Origin: Ectopseudomonas guguanensis
GTDB taxonomy: Bacteria; Pseudomonadota; Gammaproteobacteria; Pseudomonadales; Pseudomonadaceae
DNA: 64,000 nt
NCBI RefSeq assembly: GCF_900104265.1
Contig: NZ_FNJJ01000003.1
Location: 102,672-166,671 of the forward strand
Direction: 5' to 3'
Position 1 is the first letter of the stretch. The number at the start of each line of letters is the position of its first letter. Below the pieces are notes generated by a model. That model made no database searches, was not told where the DNA came from, and saw nothing but the letters and a program-made list of their open reading frames with translations. Shown in pieces: positions 32,257 through 41,340 of this stretch. Both the position numbers and the translations under genes were made by a program.

Positions 32257-33546
32257 ATGTTTCGCCACGCCAGTGAGCACGTCGACAGCTACTACGCCCA
32301 TAGCTGCAAGGATCGACTGACGCCGTATCCCCCTTTGCAGGGGCAACTGCAGTGCGATGTGCTGGTCATTGGCGCCGGCTTCAGTGGCCTGCATAGCGCC
32401 TTGCGCCTGGCCGAGGCTGGGAAGCGGGTGATCGTTCTGGAAGCAAGTCGCGTGGCCTGGGCGGCCTCCGGACGCAATGGCGGGCAGGCGATTCTCGGCT
32501 GGTCCTGCGATATGCCGCCGCTGGAGAAAACGCTCGGCATCGAGCGTGCTCGCCGCCTCTGGGACGGCATGGCCTGGGCTGCGCGGGAGCTGCGCGAATT
32601 GCCGCAGCGCCATGGCTTCGATTGCGATTATCGCCGTGGCCATCTGTGGACGGCGGTGCTGCCAAGGCGGGTCGCGTTGTTGCACGAATGGCAGGAGGAG
32701 GCCGCCTACAAGTGGGGGCACCACGCGCTGCAGTTCGTCTCCCGCCAGCAGATGCCGGAGTGGGTCGCCAGCGAGCGCTATCACGCCGGCCTTTACGACC
32801 CCGAGGCCGGGCATCTCAACCCGCTCAAGCTGGCGCTCGGCCTGGCAGAGGCTGTCGTCCGCGCCGGCGGGCAGATCTTCGAGCAGAGTTGCGCGCTGAG
32901 CCAGGAGGCCCATGGCGCGGGCTACCGGGTGCGTACCGAGCAGGGCAGCGTGCAGGCCGACAATCTGGTGCTGGCCTGCAATACCTATATCGACGATCTG
33001 GAGCCACGCCTGGCGCGGCGCATTCTGCCAGTGGGCACCTACCAGATCGCCACCGAACCGTTGGGCGCCGAGCGGGCCGAGGCATTGCTGCCGCGCAATG
33101 CCTGCGTCACCGACAACCAGTTCGTACTCGACTATTTCCGCCGCACGCCCGATCACCGTCTGCTGTTCGGCGGCGGTTGCACTTATCTCGGCGGCCTGCC
33201 GAAGGACATGGCGGCGGCGACGCGGCCGTTCCTCGAACGCGTCTTCCCGCAACTGTCGGGCGTGGCCATCGACTTCGCCTGGGGCGGGCATATCGACGTG
33301 ACCCGTGCGCGTACGCCGGATGTCGGCGGCGAAAACGGTCGCTACTGGCTGCAGGGCTTCTCCGGGCATGGCGTGTTGCCCACGCTCGCGGCTGCGCGGG
33401 CGGTCAGTGACGCGATTCTCGGCAATGGCGATGAGCTGGCGCTGTACCGGCAACTGCGCAATCCCGCCTTTCCCTTCGGCGAGCGCCTGGCCGCTCCCCT
33501 GGAGGCCATCGGCAAGGCCTGGTATCGCCTGCGGGACTATTTCTGA
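32257..33546 (+). CDS. FAD-dependent gamma-glutamylputrescine oxidase-like enzyme (PuuB/PauB type)
   Basis: 429 residues, DAO-family flavoprotein. FAD site: CDVLVIGAGFSGLHSALRLAEAGKRVIVLEA (GxGxxG). The PuuB-like RVAWAASGRNGGQ follows. Further features are DADNLVLA-type strands, NQFVLDYFRRTPDHRLLFGGGCTY and GFSGHGVLPT near the end. It should oxidise gamma-glutamyl-polyamine amines to aldehydes with release of ammonia and peroxide. It heads a cluster with a PuuR-like regulator, a PuuA-like ligase and a SpuC-like transaminase, which supports polyamine catabolism. The PuuC aldehyde dehydrogenase and PuuD hydrolase are not in the window. Confidence 0.85.
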   Translation: MFRHASEHVDSYYAHSCKDRLTPYPPLQGQLQCDVLVIGAGFSGLHSALRLAEAGKRVIVLEASRVAWAASGRNGGQAILGWSCDMPPLEKTLGIERARRLWDGMAWAARELRELPQRHGFDCDYRRGHLWTAVLPRRVALLHEWQEEAAYKWGHHALQFVSRQQMPEWVASERYHAGLYDPEAGHLNPLKLALGLAEAVVRAGGQIFEQSCALSQEAHGAGYRVRTEQGSVQADNLVLACNTYIDDLEPRLARRILPVGTYQIATEPLGAERAEALLPRNACVTDNQFVLDYFRRTPDHRLLFGGGCTYLGGLPKDMAAATRPFLERVFPQLSGVAIDFAWGGHIDVTRARTPDVGGENGRYWLQGFSGHGVLPTLAAARAVSDAILGNGDELALYRQLRNPAFPFGERLAAPLEAIGKAWYRLRDYF

Positions 33547-33547
33547 A

Positions 33548-34120
33548 ATGGACAGCCCTGATATGGACAAGAATCTGGAGATGGCGGCCCTGGCCGTGCT
33601 TATCCACGACCTGCGCAAGCACAAGAAGGTCACCCTCAACGAGCTGGCCGAGCGCATCGGTCGTTCCGTGGGCTTTCTGTCGCAGGTCGAGCGCGGCCTG
33701 TCACGGCCGACAGTGGCGGATCTGACCGCCATCGCCGAGACGCTCGACGTGCCCACCACCTATTTCTACAGCCTGCCCAAACCCAAGGCGCTGGACTGGG
33801 TCACGCGCCCGGATGAGCGCCGCACCCTGTACCTGGCCGGTGGCATCACCGACATCATGGCCTCGCCCACCCTGCAGGGCGCCTTCATGGTGGTCGACAG
33901 CCTGCTCGAACCGGGCGCCAGCAGTGGCGAGCGACAGATGAGCGACCGTTCGGAGCAGGCCGGCTACGTGCTCGAAGGCCAGCTGACCCTGTGGCTGGGC
34001 GAGGACGAACAGAGCGCCACCCTGTATCCCGGCGATGCCTTCCAGGTACCGAGCTACGCGCGCCTGCGCTATGCCAACCAGGGCGATACGCCAGCGCGCG
34101 TGCTGTGGATCTACACCTGA
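33548..34120 (+). CDS. XRE-cupin regulator (PuuR/PauR type)
   Basis: 190 residues. The N-terminal helix-turn-helix (KKVTLNELAERIGRSVGFLSQVERGLSRPTV, about 28-58) is followed by a cupin sensor domain (YVLEGQLTLWLGEDEQ...YPGDAFQVPS). PuuR of E. coli and PauR of P. aeruginosa have this layout and repress polyamine genes until putrescine is present. It starts one base after the puuB-like stop codon; a second ATG at 33563 is an alternative. Its operator may be 32220-32249. Confidence 0.87.
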   Translation: MDSPDMDKNLEMAALAVLIHDLRKHKKVTLNELAERIGRSVGFLSQVERGLSRPTVADLTAIAETLDVPTTYFYSLPKPKALDWVTRPDERRTLYLAGGITDIMASPTLQGAFMVVDSLLEPGASSGERQMSDRSEQAGYVLEGQLTLWLGEDEQSATLYPGDAFQVPSYARLRYANQGDTPARVLWIYT

Positions 34121-34148
34121 ACCTACTCGTGAACCGGAAACAATCATA

Positions 34149-35495
34149 ATGAACGCCACCCGAGTCGAGCTGCTCGACGAAGTCCGCCAATTCCGCCAGG
34201 CCCACCCCGAGGTGCGCTTCGTCGACCTGATCTGCCTGGACATCCCCGGGCATTTCTACGGCAAGCGCTATCCCATCGAGATGCTGGAAAAGGTCGCCGC
34301 CGGCAGCGCCCTCAAGCTGCCGCAGAACTGCGTGCTGTTGGGTGCCCAGGGCGGGCTGTACGAAATCGGCGACTACTGCTTCCACGATGGCGATCCGGAT
34401 GCGCCACGGCGCTTGATTCCCGGCACGCTCAAGCTGGTGAACTGGGAGCGCCAGCCGCTGGGGCAGATGCTGATCAGCTCCGACGGCACCGAAGCGCCCA
34501 TCGAGTTCGAACCGCGCGAGGTGCTGGCGCGCGTGGTGCAGCGCCTGGCCGCGCGTGGCATTCGTCCGGTGGTGGCCTTCGAGCTGGAGTTCTACCTGTT
34601 CGACAAGGCGCTCAAGGACGGCCTGCCGCAGTACCCGCGCGATGACCTGAGCGGCGATGCCGACGACCAGCCGAACATGCATATCGAGCGTCTCTCGCGT
34701 TTCGCCGAGGTGCTCGACGACATCACCGAGACCGCGCGGCTGCAGGGCATCGATACCACGGTGATCACCGCCGAGATCGGCCCGGGGCAATTCGAGATCA
34801 ACTTCAGCCATAACGCCGATCCCATGCAGGCGGCCGACTGGTCGGCGCTGTTCTGCCGGCTGACCCGTGGCGTGGCGCTCAAGTACGGCCATCGCGCCAG
34901 CTTCATGGCCAAGCCCTACCTGCAGTATCCGGGCAGCGGCATGCACATCCACGTCAGCCTGTACGACGAGGCCGGTGACAACCTGCTGGTCCGTGACGAG
35001 CAGCGCCCGCTGCGGCATGCCGTGGCCGGTTGTCTGGAACTGCTGCCGGAGCTGATGCCGATCTACGCGCCAAACCACAACAGCTACCGTCGCTTCGGCG
35101 CCCAGGTGAACTCGGCGAGCAAGGCCAGCTGGGGCTTCGAGGATCGCGACGCCTGCGTGCGCATTCCCGAGTCGGACGCGCGCAACCTGCGCCTGGAGTT
35201 CCGCCTGCCGGGCGCCGATGCCAACCCCTATCTGGTGCTGGCGGCGCTGCTGACCAGTATCGAGCAGGGGCTCGACGCCCAGGTCGAGCCCATCGCACCA
35301 CTGAATGACGACCGCCAAAGTGGCGTCGACTTTCCCAAGGACATGCTCGACGCCGTGCGCCGCATGCAGGCCAGCGAGCGCGTCGCGGCCGGCCTCGGCA
35401 GCGAGTTCGTCATGGTCTATTGCGAAAACAAACGCCAGGATCACCTGGCCTTCATGCACGACATCAGCCCGCGCGAATACCGCTGGTACCTGTGA
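34149..35495 (+). CDS. Glutamine synthetase-family ligase (gamma-glutamylpolyamine synthetase type, PuuA/PauA)
   Basis: 448 residues with a glutamine synthetase fold: [46 protein letters not shown], the catalytic [16 protein letters not shown] and [10 protein letters not shown]. It would join glutamate and a polyamine at the cost of ATP, the first step of the pathway. It lies 28 bases after the regulator, between the PuuB- and SpuC-like genes. True GlnA is longer and has a different core, so this is a paralogue. Confidence 0.87.
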   Translation: MNATRVELLDEVRQFRQAHPEVRFVDLICLDIPGHFYGKRYPIEMLEKVAAGSALKLPQNCVLLGAQGGLYEIGDYCFHDGDPDAPRRLIPGTLKLVNWERQPLGQMLISSDGTEAPIEFEPREVLARVVQRLAARGIRPVVAFELEFYLFDKALKDGLPQYPRDDLSGDADDQPNMHIERLSRFAEVLDDITETARLQGIDTTVITAEIGPGQFEINFSHNADPMQAADWSALFCRLTRGVALKYGHRASFMAKPYLQYPGSGMHIHVSLYDEAGDNLLVRDEQRPLRHAVAGCLELLPELMPIYAPNHNSYRRFGAQVNSASKASWGFEDRDACVRIPESDARNLRLEFRLPGADANPYLVLAALLTSIEQGLDAQVEPIAPLNDDRQSGVDFPKDMLDAVRRMQASERVAAGLGSEFVMVYCENKRQDHLAFMHDISPREYRWYL

Positions 35496-35518
35496 TGTCA
35501 CGGATCGAAGGAGGCGAC

Positions 35519-36886
35519 ATGAACCACTCGAAAACCGCACACTGGCAGGCCCTGAGCCAGGCCCACCACCTGGCGCCGTTCAGTGATTACAGGCAGCTGG
35601 CCGAAAAAGGTCCGCGCATCATCACTGAAGCCAAGGGCGTGCACCTGTGGGACAGCGAGGGCAACAAGATCCTCGATGGCATGGCCGGCCTGTGGTGCGT
35701 GGCGGTCGGCTACGGCCGCGAGGAACTGGTCGAAGCGGCAGCCAAGCAGATGCGGCAGCTGCCGTTCTACAACACCTTCTTCCAGACCGCCCACCCGCCG
35801 GTGCTGGAGCTGGCCCACGCCATCTCCCAGCTGGCGCCGGCCGGCATGAACCACGTGTTCTTCACCGGTTCGGGCTCCGAAGGCAACGACACCATGCTGC
35901 GTCTGGTACGCCACTACTGGGCGTGCAAGGGCAAGGCGAACAAGAAGATCATCATCGGCCGCGAGAACGGCTACCACGGCTCCACTGTGGCCGGCGCCAG
36001 CCTCGGCGGCATGAAGTTCATGCACGAACAGGGCGATCTGCCGATTCCGGGCATCGCACATATCCCGCAGCCCTACTGGTTCGGCGAGGGCGGCGACCAG
36101 TCGCCGGAAGAATTCGGCATCTGGGCTGCCGATCAGCTGGAGAAGAAGATTCTCGAGCTGGGCGAAGAGAACGTTGCCGCCTTTATCGCCGAGCCGATCC
36201 AGGGCGCCGGCGGCGTGATCATCCCGCCCGAGACCTACTGGCCGCGGATCAAGGAGATCCTGGCCAGGTACGACATTCTGTTCGTGGCCGACGAGGTGAT
36301 CTGCGGTTTCGGCCGTACCGGCGAATGGTTCGGCAGCCAGTACTACGACCTCAAACCGGACCTGATGACCATCGCCAAGGGCCTCACCAGCGGCTATGTG
36401 CCGATGGGTGGGCTGATCGTCAGCGACAAGGTGTTCGAGGTGATCGAGGCGCATGGCGACTTCAACCACGGCTTCACCTATTCCGGCCATCCGGTGGCGG
36501 CGGCGGTGGGGCTGGAGAACCTGCGCCTGCTTCGGGAAGAAGGCATCGTCCAACGGGTGAAGGCAGACACCGCGCCTTACCTGCAAAAGCGCCTGCGTGA
36601 ACTGGCGGATCATCCGCTGGTGGGCGAAGTGCGTGGCGTTGGCATGCTCGGCGCGATTGAGCTGGTGCAGGACAAGGCCACGCGCAAGCGTTTCTCGGGT
36701 GATCTGGGTGTGGGCATGATCTGCCGTGGCCACTGCTTCAACAACGGTCTGATCATGCGCGCCGTGGGCGACACCATGATCATCGCGCCACCCCTGGTGA
36801 TCAGCTCTGCCGAGATCGACGAGCTGGTGGAGAAAGCGCGCAAGTGTCTGGATCTGACCTGGGAACAGGTTAGCGGTCTGATGTAA
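35519..36886 (+). CDS. spuC: Polyamine/putrescine-pyruvate aminotransferase (SpuC-like)
   Basis: 455-residue class III aminotransferase. The N-terminus ([14 protein letters not shown]), [12 protein letters not shown] and [16 protein letters not shown] resemble P. aeruginosa SpuC. The PLP-lysine region is [16 protein letters not shown], and [17 protein letters not shown] holds the cofactor Asp. It transfers the amino group from putrescine or related amines to pyruvate. It ends the polyamine cluster and is followed by a terminator. Spacing of 23 bases and the site GAAGGAGG fit an operon with puuA. Confidence 0.88.
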   Translation: MNHSKTAHWQALSQAHHLAPFSDYRQLAEKGPRIITEAKGVHLWDSEGNKILDGMAGLWCVAVGYGREELVEAAAKQMRQLPFYNTFFQTAHPPVLELAHAISQLAPAGMNHVFFTGSGSEGNDTMLRLVRHYWACKGKANKKIIIGRENGYHGSTVAGASLGGMKFMHEQGDLPIPGIAHIPQPYWFGEGGDQSPEEFGIWAADQLEKKILELGEENVAAFIAEPIQGAGGVIIPPETYWPRIKEILARYDILFVADEVICGFGRTGEWFGSQYYDLKPDLMTIAKGLTSGYVPMGGLIVSDKVFEVIEAHGDFNHGFTYSGHPVAAAVGLENLRLLREEGIVQRVKADTAPYLQKRLRELADHPLVGEVRGVGMLGAIELVQDKATRKRFSGDLGVGMICRGHCFNNGLIMRAVGDTMIIAPPLVISSAEIDELVEKARKCLDLTWEQVSGLM

Positions 36887-36925
36887 TTCAAGAAGGTGCA
36901 CGCGGCGCGCACCGGCCAGGCAAAT

Positions 36926-36967
36926 GAAAACCCCGCGACCGGTGACGGTGGCGGGGTTTCGTTTTTC
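36926..36967. terminator. Bidirectional rho-independent terminator
   Basis: GAAAACCCCGC (36926-36936) and GCGGGGTTTC (36951-36960) form the stem, followed by GTTTTT. On the minus strand the AAAA of the left arm gives a short T-run. It separates the polyamine cluster from the convergent esterase gene. Confidence 0.8.
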
Positions 36968-36973
36968 AGCCGC

Positions 36974-37990
36974 TTACTTGAGGCTGTTCTTCAGCGTTTG
37001 CGCAGCCTGATCCATGGCGGAGCGTACCGCCGGGACTTCAGCCAGCACGTTGAGCAGGCCGTAGTCGTGGATCATGCCGTTGTAGCGTACGGCGGTCACC
37101 GGCACACCGGCGGCGTCCAGGCGGCGGGCGTAGGCTTCGCCTTCGTCGCGCAGCACGTCCATCTCGGCGGTCTGCACCAGCGCTGGCGGCAGGCCCTTGA
37201 GCTGTTCCAGGCTGGCGCGCAGCGGCGATGCATGGATCTCGTTACGCTGCTTGGGGTCGGTGGTGTAGTTGTCCCAGAACCATTCCATCATGCCGCGGGT
37301 CAGGAAGTGGCCGTCGGCGAACTGGTTGTAGGAGGCGTTGTTGAAATTGGCATCGGTCACCGGCCACAGCAGCACCTGAGCGCGCAGTTTGGGTGTGCCG
37401 GCTTCCTTGGCCTTAATGGCCACCACGGCCGCCATGTTGCCGCCGACGCTGTTGCCGGCCACGGCCAGACGCGAACCGTCGACACCGATCTTGCTGCCGT
37501 TCTCAGCCACCCACTTGGTGGCGGCGTAGGCCTGGTTGATCGCGGTCGGATACTTGGCCTCCGGCGATGGCGTGTAGTCGACGTAGATCGCCGCGGCGCC
37601 GGAGCCCACCACCAGATCACGGATCAGACGTTCGTGAGTTGGGTAGTCACCCAGCACCCAGCCGCCGCCATGGAAGAACATGAAGCCGGGCAACACACCC
37701 TGGGCATCTTCAGGGCGTACCACTTTCAGGGTGATCGATTGACCGTTCACCTGGATCACCTGGGTGTCCACCTTGATGCCGGACAGGTCCACCTCGACGC
37801 TGGCCTGAGCGCCCACCAGCACAGCGCGGGCATCCTTGGGCGAGAGGGTTTCCAGCGGCTGGCCGCCGCCGCTTGCCAGTGCATCGAGAAAGCCTTGGGT
37901 GGTGCGTTCCACACCGGCACTGCCGGCGGCGAAGCTGTTGCTTACAGCCAGGGCAAGCAGCCCGGCGGTCAGAGTGCGCGAAATGTTCAT
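36974..37990 (-). CDS. Exported alpha/beta hydrolase (HSL-type esterase)
   Basis: 338 residues. A signal peptide (MNISRTLTAGLLALAVSNSFAA) is followed by the hormone-sensitive-lipase fold: HGGGWVLGDY oxyanion motif, the nucleophile elbow GNSVGGNM (Ser), and Asp/His near DVLRDEGE and MIHDYGLL. It should hydrolyse short acyl esters in the periplasm or outside. The start at 37990 has AGGAG at 7 bases; a TTG two codons upstream is less likely. The natural substrate is unknown. Confidence 0.88.
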   Translation of the reverse strand: MNISRTLTAGLLALAVSNSFAAGSAGVERTTQGFLDALASGGGQPLETLSPKDARAVLVGAQASVEVDLSGIKVDTQVIQVNGQSITLKVVRPEDAQGVLPGFMFFHGGGWVLGDYPTHERLIRDLVVGSGAAAIYVDYTPSPEAKYPTAINQAYAATKWVAENGSKIGVDGSRLAVAGNSVGGNMAAVVAIKAKEAGTPKLRAQVLLWPVTDANFNNASYNQFADGHFLTRGMMEWFWDNYTTDPKQRNEIHASPLRASLEQLKGLPPALVQTAEMDVLRDEGEAYARRLDAAGVPVTAVRYNGMIHDYGLLNVLAEVPAVRSAMDQAAQTLKNSLK

Positions 37991-38023
37991 GATCAAACTC
38001 CTGTCGGTAGAGGGCTGCTGGGG

Positions 38024-38284
38024 TCAGTTCTGGTTGGCGCAAACGCTGGAGAGTTGCTCGTAGTTGAGCGCTTCCACTTCGCCCGCGCTGTTGCGATAGG
38101 TCATCTTCGCGGTCACGACTTCGCACTGCGGGCTGTTGGGCACTTCGATGGAAATCACCTGGGCGATATCCAGATCCAGGCCATAGCGGTACAGCGTGGT
38201 GTCGGTGCTCTGGGCGAAGGCGCCGAGCGATGCGCTGAGCGAGAGGGCGGTCAGGGCGGTGGCGAACAGGGTGCGGGTTTTCAT
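38024..38284 (-). CDS. DUF2790 family exported protein
   Basis: 86 residues: a signal peptide (LFATALTALSLSASLGAFA), then a small beta domain with LYRYGLDLDIAQVISIEVP, the conserved C-EVV-AKMTYRNSAGEVEAL and a C-terminal Cys (SSVC). This is the Pseudomonas DUF2790 pattern, with two Cys possibly forming a disulfide. Function unknown. It lies 33 bases before the esterase gene on the same strand and may share its transcript. Confidence 0.85.
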   Translation of the reverse strand: MKTRTLFATALTALSLSASLGAFAQSTDTTLYRYGLDLDIAQVISIEVPNSPQCEVVTAKMTYRNSAGEVEALNYEQLSSVCANQN

Positions 38285-38341
38285 GGCGATTCTCCTCTTG
38301 GGCTGCGCTCAGGGATGGCCCTGAGCGCTCGGCCGTAGCTG

Positions 38342-38767
38342 TCAGACGATGGTCAAGGTGACGTCGATGTTGCCGCGGGTGGCGTTGGAGTACGGGCAGA
38401 CGATGTGCGCGCGATCCACCAGGGTTTGCGCAGCATCAGCGTCCAGGCCCGGCAGGCTGATGCGCAGTTCCACTTCGATGCCGAAACCGGTGGGAATCGG
38501 GCCGATGCCGACGGTGCCTTCGATGAAGGTGTCAGCCGGGATGCTCAGCTTGTCGCGGGCGGCGACGAACTTCAGGGCGCCGAGGAAGCAGGCGGAGTAG
38601 CCGGCGGCGAACAGTTGTTCCGGGTTGGTGCCGTTACCGCCTGCGCCACCGAGTTCTTTCGGAGTGGTCAGGGCGATGTCCAGGACGCCGTCGGAGGAGA
38701 CGGCGCGGCCTTCACGGCCGCCAAAGGCTTCAGCGGTGGCGCGGTAGAGAACGTTTTCGATAGTCAT
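38342..38767 (-). CDS. ohr: Organic hydroperoxide resistance protein Ohr
   Basis: 141-residue thiol peroxidase of the OsmC/Ohr family. It reduces organic hydroperoxides using a Cys pair, visible as SACF (about residue 60) and the second Cys in [10 protein letters not shown] (about 124). The N-terminal strands and [21 protein letters not shown] match the family. OhrR lies upstream on the same strand, with palindromic sites between at 38817-38873. Confidence 0.94.
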   Translation of the reverse strand: MTIENVLYRATAEAFGGREGRAVSSDGVLDIALTTPKELGGAGGNGTNPEQLFAAGYSACFLGALKFVAARDKLSIPADTFIEGTVGIGPIPTGFGIEVELRISLPGLDADAAQTLVDRAHIVCPYSNATRGNIDVTLTIV

Positions 38768-38816
38768 GACGGTGATCCTCGATTAGGTAGTTGAAATGGA
38801 TTGGCTCGCTAATGTT

Positions 38817-38873
38817 TTGTGCGCTAACCGTTTCCATGGGGTGAACTATATTGCGCAAATATTTAGTGCGCAA
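38817..38873. promoter_or_regulatory. Candidate OhrR operators
   Basis: TTGTGCGCTAA (38817-38827) and TTAGTGCGCAA (38863-38873) are inverted copies agreeing at 9 of 11 bases, and TTGCGCAAATA at 38851 gives a third related half. All lie in the 345-base gap upstream of ohr. The pattern fits binding of a dimeric MarR/OhrR protein, but the site is not the published consensus I know for other species. Confidence 0.55.
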
Positions 38874-39112
38874 GATAAATGTTTGGAGTATTTCGCTATA
38901 CCGTTTCTGCTTTTTTGGAATAACTAGAGCCTGAGCGGGTTTCAGCGCTATCTGGCTGCAGGAATTACCGGGTGAGCTGCCGATTTCAATATTGAGTGCA
39001 CAGCAGGAGGCGGCCGGGATTGCGCCGCGATAGCAGCGATTGCGCTGTCGTCAGCCAGAAACGTGCAACGCAGGCATTTGCCGCAGAGAAGGGAGGCGAC
39101 CAGCGCCTGCGG

Positions 39113-39565
39113 TCAGAGGGCGTCCTGCAGCTGCGTGCGCAGGGCGATCAGATCATCGCGCAGTTTGCCGAGCTGCTCGATATCCAGGCCCGAGGCCTTG
39201 AGGATGCAGGCCGGTATGGCCTTGGCCTGTTCGTGAAGGGCGCGGCCCTTGTCGGTCAGGTGGAGTTGCACGACCCGTTCGTCCTGACTGCTGCGCTGGC
39301 GCTGCAGCAGGCCTTCGCTTTCCAGGCGTTTGAGCAGGGGGGTGAGTGAACCCGGGTCGGTCAGCATGCGCGCACTGATTTCGCTGACGGTGATGCCTTC
39401 GTTTTCCCACAGCACCAGCATGGCCAGGTACTGCGGGTAGGTCAGCCCCAGAGCCTGCAGCAGAGGCTTGTAGGTCTTGGTCATCATCAGCGAGGTGGAA
39501 TAGAGGGCGAAGCACAGCTGGTTGTCCAGCATCAGCTCGGCGCAGGGTTCCACTTGGGAGGTCAT
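39113..39565 (-). CDS. ohrR: OhrR, MarR-family organic hydroperoxide sensor
   Basis: 150 residues. An N-terminal sensing Cys in DNQLCFALYS (about residue 18) is the conserved peroxide-reactive cysteine. The winged helix reads GLTYPQYLAMLVLWENEGITVSEISARMLTDPGSLTPLLKRLE with the wing DERVVQLHLTDKG. It represses ohr until oxidised. Position upstream of ohr agrees. The 345 bases between the two genes contain the operators at 38817-38873 and no other gene I can support. Confidence 0.93.
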   Translation of the reverse strand: MTSQVEPCAELMLDNQLCFALYSTSLMMTKTYKPLLQALGLTYPQYLAMLVLWENEGITVSEISARMLTDPGSLTPLLKRLESEGLLQRQRSSQDERVVQLHLTDKGRALHEQAKAIPACILKASGLDIEQLGKLRDDLIALRTQLQDAL

Positions 39566-39635
39566 GGCATTGGCCTGTGCAAGGGTGGTGGGGCGTTGTC
39601 GGCAAGGGGTGCGGGGTAAACCCGCACCGATGGCA

Positions 39636-39971
39636 TCAGCCGCAGGAGACGCGGGTGATCACTCGCTGATCATCGACATTGAGGTTAAGGCGTTGGCCAT
39701 TGTATTCCAAGGTCACCACGCTGTTTGGCGTCAGTATGCGAGCGGTACTGGCGCCCGCCTGCTGGCGCGCCTGTTCGAGCAGTTCCGCGGTGGCGGCCTT
39801 GCCTTTGAGATGCTCGACCGCAGAAGAGGTGCAGCCCTGTGCGGGATCGGCGGGCTTGGCCGCCGGCTCGGATTGGTCGGCAGTGCTGCTGCAGCCGGCC
39901 GCGAGCAGGGCGGCCGTGAGAATCAGGCTGAAACGGGTCTTGAGATTCAACGCTGTGGGCTCCTTTTGCAT
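39636..39971 (-). CDS. Peptidase inhibitor I78-family lipoprotein
   Basis: 111 residues with a lipoprotein signal (FSLILTAALLAAGC). The mature part has the I78 pattern AVEHLKGKAATAELLEQARQQAG, STARILTPNSVVTLEYNGQRLN and VDDQRVITRVSCG. Elastase-inhibiting relatives are known from plant pathogens. The start at 39971 lies only 14 bases after the stop of the upstream yceH gene, with AAAAGGAG internal to the coding start, so translation may begin by reinitiation. The target is unknown. Confidence 0.82.
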   Translation of the reverse strand: MQKEPTALNLKTRFSLILTAALLAAGCSSTADQSEPAAKPADPAQGCTSSAVEHLKGKAATAELLEQARQQAGASTARILTPNSVVTLEYNGQRLNLNVDDQRVITRVSCG

Positions 39972-39984
39972 AGGTATTCTTTTG

Positions 39985-40635
39985 TCATTGCGCGCCTTCG
40001 AGGCGGGCCAGGCGCTCTTCGAGCGCAGCGATACGCGCTTCCAGTTCGACCAGACGATCTTCGTTAGGTGCCCCGGCTTCGGTGCGCGCGGCGGGACGGC
40101 TGGCCAGGAGGCTTTCCAGATCGGCGGGTTCGCCCAGCAAATGCATGTAGCGATCCTCACGCTGGCCGCTCTGGCGTGGCAGCAGCACGGCCAGGCCGCG
40201 AGCGATCAGGCGCTCCAGCTGATGCTGGACTTCGGCCACGTCGTCGAAGTCGTGCATGCGGTTGCTGCGCGTGAGCAGTTCGTTGAGGGTCTGCGGGCCG
40301 CGCAGCATCAGCAGGCCCAGTAGCACCGTCTGCGGCTTGACCAGTTCCAGCTGCTTGTCGCAGCGCTGTTCCCAGCGGTCGGCGCGACTGCCCATGACCA
40401 GGTGCACCAGCTTGCGCCCCTCGAGGCTGCGCAGGTAACGGCCGACCTCACCGGTTTCCAGCTGCATCAGCGGTTCGCGGCTGGTCTTCTGGTTACAGGC
40501 CAGTTGCACGGCATTGAGGGTCAGCGGGTAGGTTTCCGGGGTGGTCAGCTGCTTCTCGATCAGGCAACCGAGAATGCGTACCTCGACGGCGTGCAGCGGG
40601 GTTTCACCAACCAGCGGGGAGGGGGTGAGAGACAT
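39985..40635 (-). CDS. yceH: YceH-family (DUF480) protein
   Basis: 216 residues. It has the DUF480 winged-helix pair ([37 protein letters not shown], then [40 protein letters not shown]) and a C-terminal coiled coil ([22 protein letters not shown]). Cellular role unknown. It is complete, on the same strand as the I78 lipoprotein gene and 14 bases before it. Confidence 0.9.
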   Translation of the reverse strand: MSLTPSPLVGETPLHAVEVRILGCLIEKQLTTPETYPLTLNAVQLACNQKTSREPLMQLETGEVGRYLRSLEGRKLVHLVMGSRADRWEQRCDKQLELVKPQTVLLGLLMLRGPQTLNELLTRSNRMHDFDDVAEVQHQLERLIARGLAVLLPRQSGQREDRYMHLLGEPADLESLLASRPAARTEAGAPNEDRLVELEARIAALEERLARLEGAQ

Positions 40636-40683
40636 GGATCGATCCTGGCAGAAAGAACTTGCCTAGGTTAACGGTATCGCTGC

Positions 40684-41250
40684 TCAGCCGACAGGCTGCA
40701 ATGTGTGTTCGAGCATGTCCAGGCTGGCGCCCAGTACCTGCTGGCGGGATTCCTGGCTGGCCATCATGCGCGCCAGCAGCAGACTACCCAGGCATTGCGC
40801 GAGGAGTGTCCAGGCCTGCTGTGCGTCGCCGATGATCTCGGCCCAGGTCGTATGCAGCTGCAGGATCTGTTGCTCGGTGCGCTGCCGCACGCTTTCGTCG
40901 GCGCGGGCGATTTCCGCGCCCAGGGCGGGCAACACGCAGCCCTTGTCGGGCTGCTCGACATGCGCCAGGTTGAGGTAGGCTGCCAGGCAGCGTCGCAGTT
41001 TGTCGCGTCCGGCTTCGCCCGGTTCGCCGCCCAGGCGCGCCAGGCTGTTGCGCAGTTCGCGCTCGACCAGCTCGGCGAACAGGGCGTCCTTGCTTGGAAA
41101 GTGACTGTAGAACGCCGCGCCGGTCAGGCCGATGGTCTTCATCATGGCATCCACGCCGGTCACGGCAAAACCTTGCTGCTTGGCGATGGCGCCGCTGCTG
41201 GCAAGCAGGCGCTCGCGAGTTTCGGCCTTGTGTTCAGCGGAATAACGCAT
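40684..41250 (-). CDS. TetR-family transcriptional repressor
   Basis: 188 residues. The HTH at about 25-50 (AVTGVDAMMKTIGLTGAAFYSHFPSKDALFAELV) is in the TetR_N domain, and the C-terminal domain resembles the TetR_C group of small-aromatic regulators. It is divergent from an SDR gene with a 90-base gap that contains two palindromes (41298-41324). The ligand is unknown. The start at 41250 is preferred over the longer frame because the conserved sequence begins MRYSAEHKAE. Confidence 0.9.
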   Translation of the reverse strand: MRYSAEHKAETRERLLASSGAIAKQQGFAVTGVDAMMKTIGLTGAAFYSHFPSKDALFAELVERELRNSLARLGGEPGEAGRDKLRRCLAAYLNLAHVEQPDKGCVLPALGAEIARADESVRQRTEQQILQLHTTWAEIIGDAQQAWTLLAQCLGSLLLARMMASQESRQQVLGASLDMLEHTLQPVG

Positions 41251-41297
41251 GGATGACTCCGTGGTGGGGGTGACTTGACCTGCCTGGGAGCATAGCA

Positions 41298-41324
41298 TAA
41301 CGTTCGTTAAGCTAACGATCGTTA
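41298..41324. promoter_or_regulatory. Doubled TetR-type operator
   Basis: TAACGTTCGTTA (41298-41309) and TAACGATCGTTA (41313-41324) are two palindromes with a 3-base spacer, 15 bases centre to centre. The second is perfect; the first has a single mismatched centre pair. They lie in the divergent gap between the TetR gene (starts 41250) and the SDR (starts 41341). They probably bind the TetR repressor and control both genes. Confidence 0.75.
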
Positions 41325-41340
41325 GTCAATGGAGAAGGCC

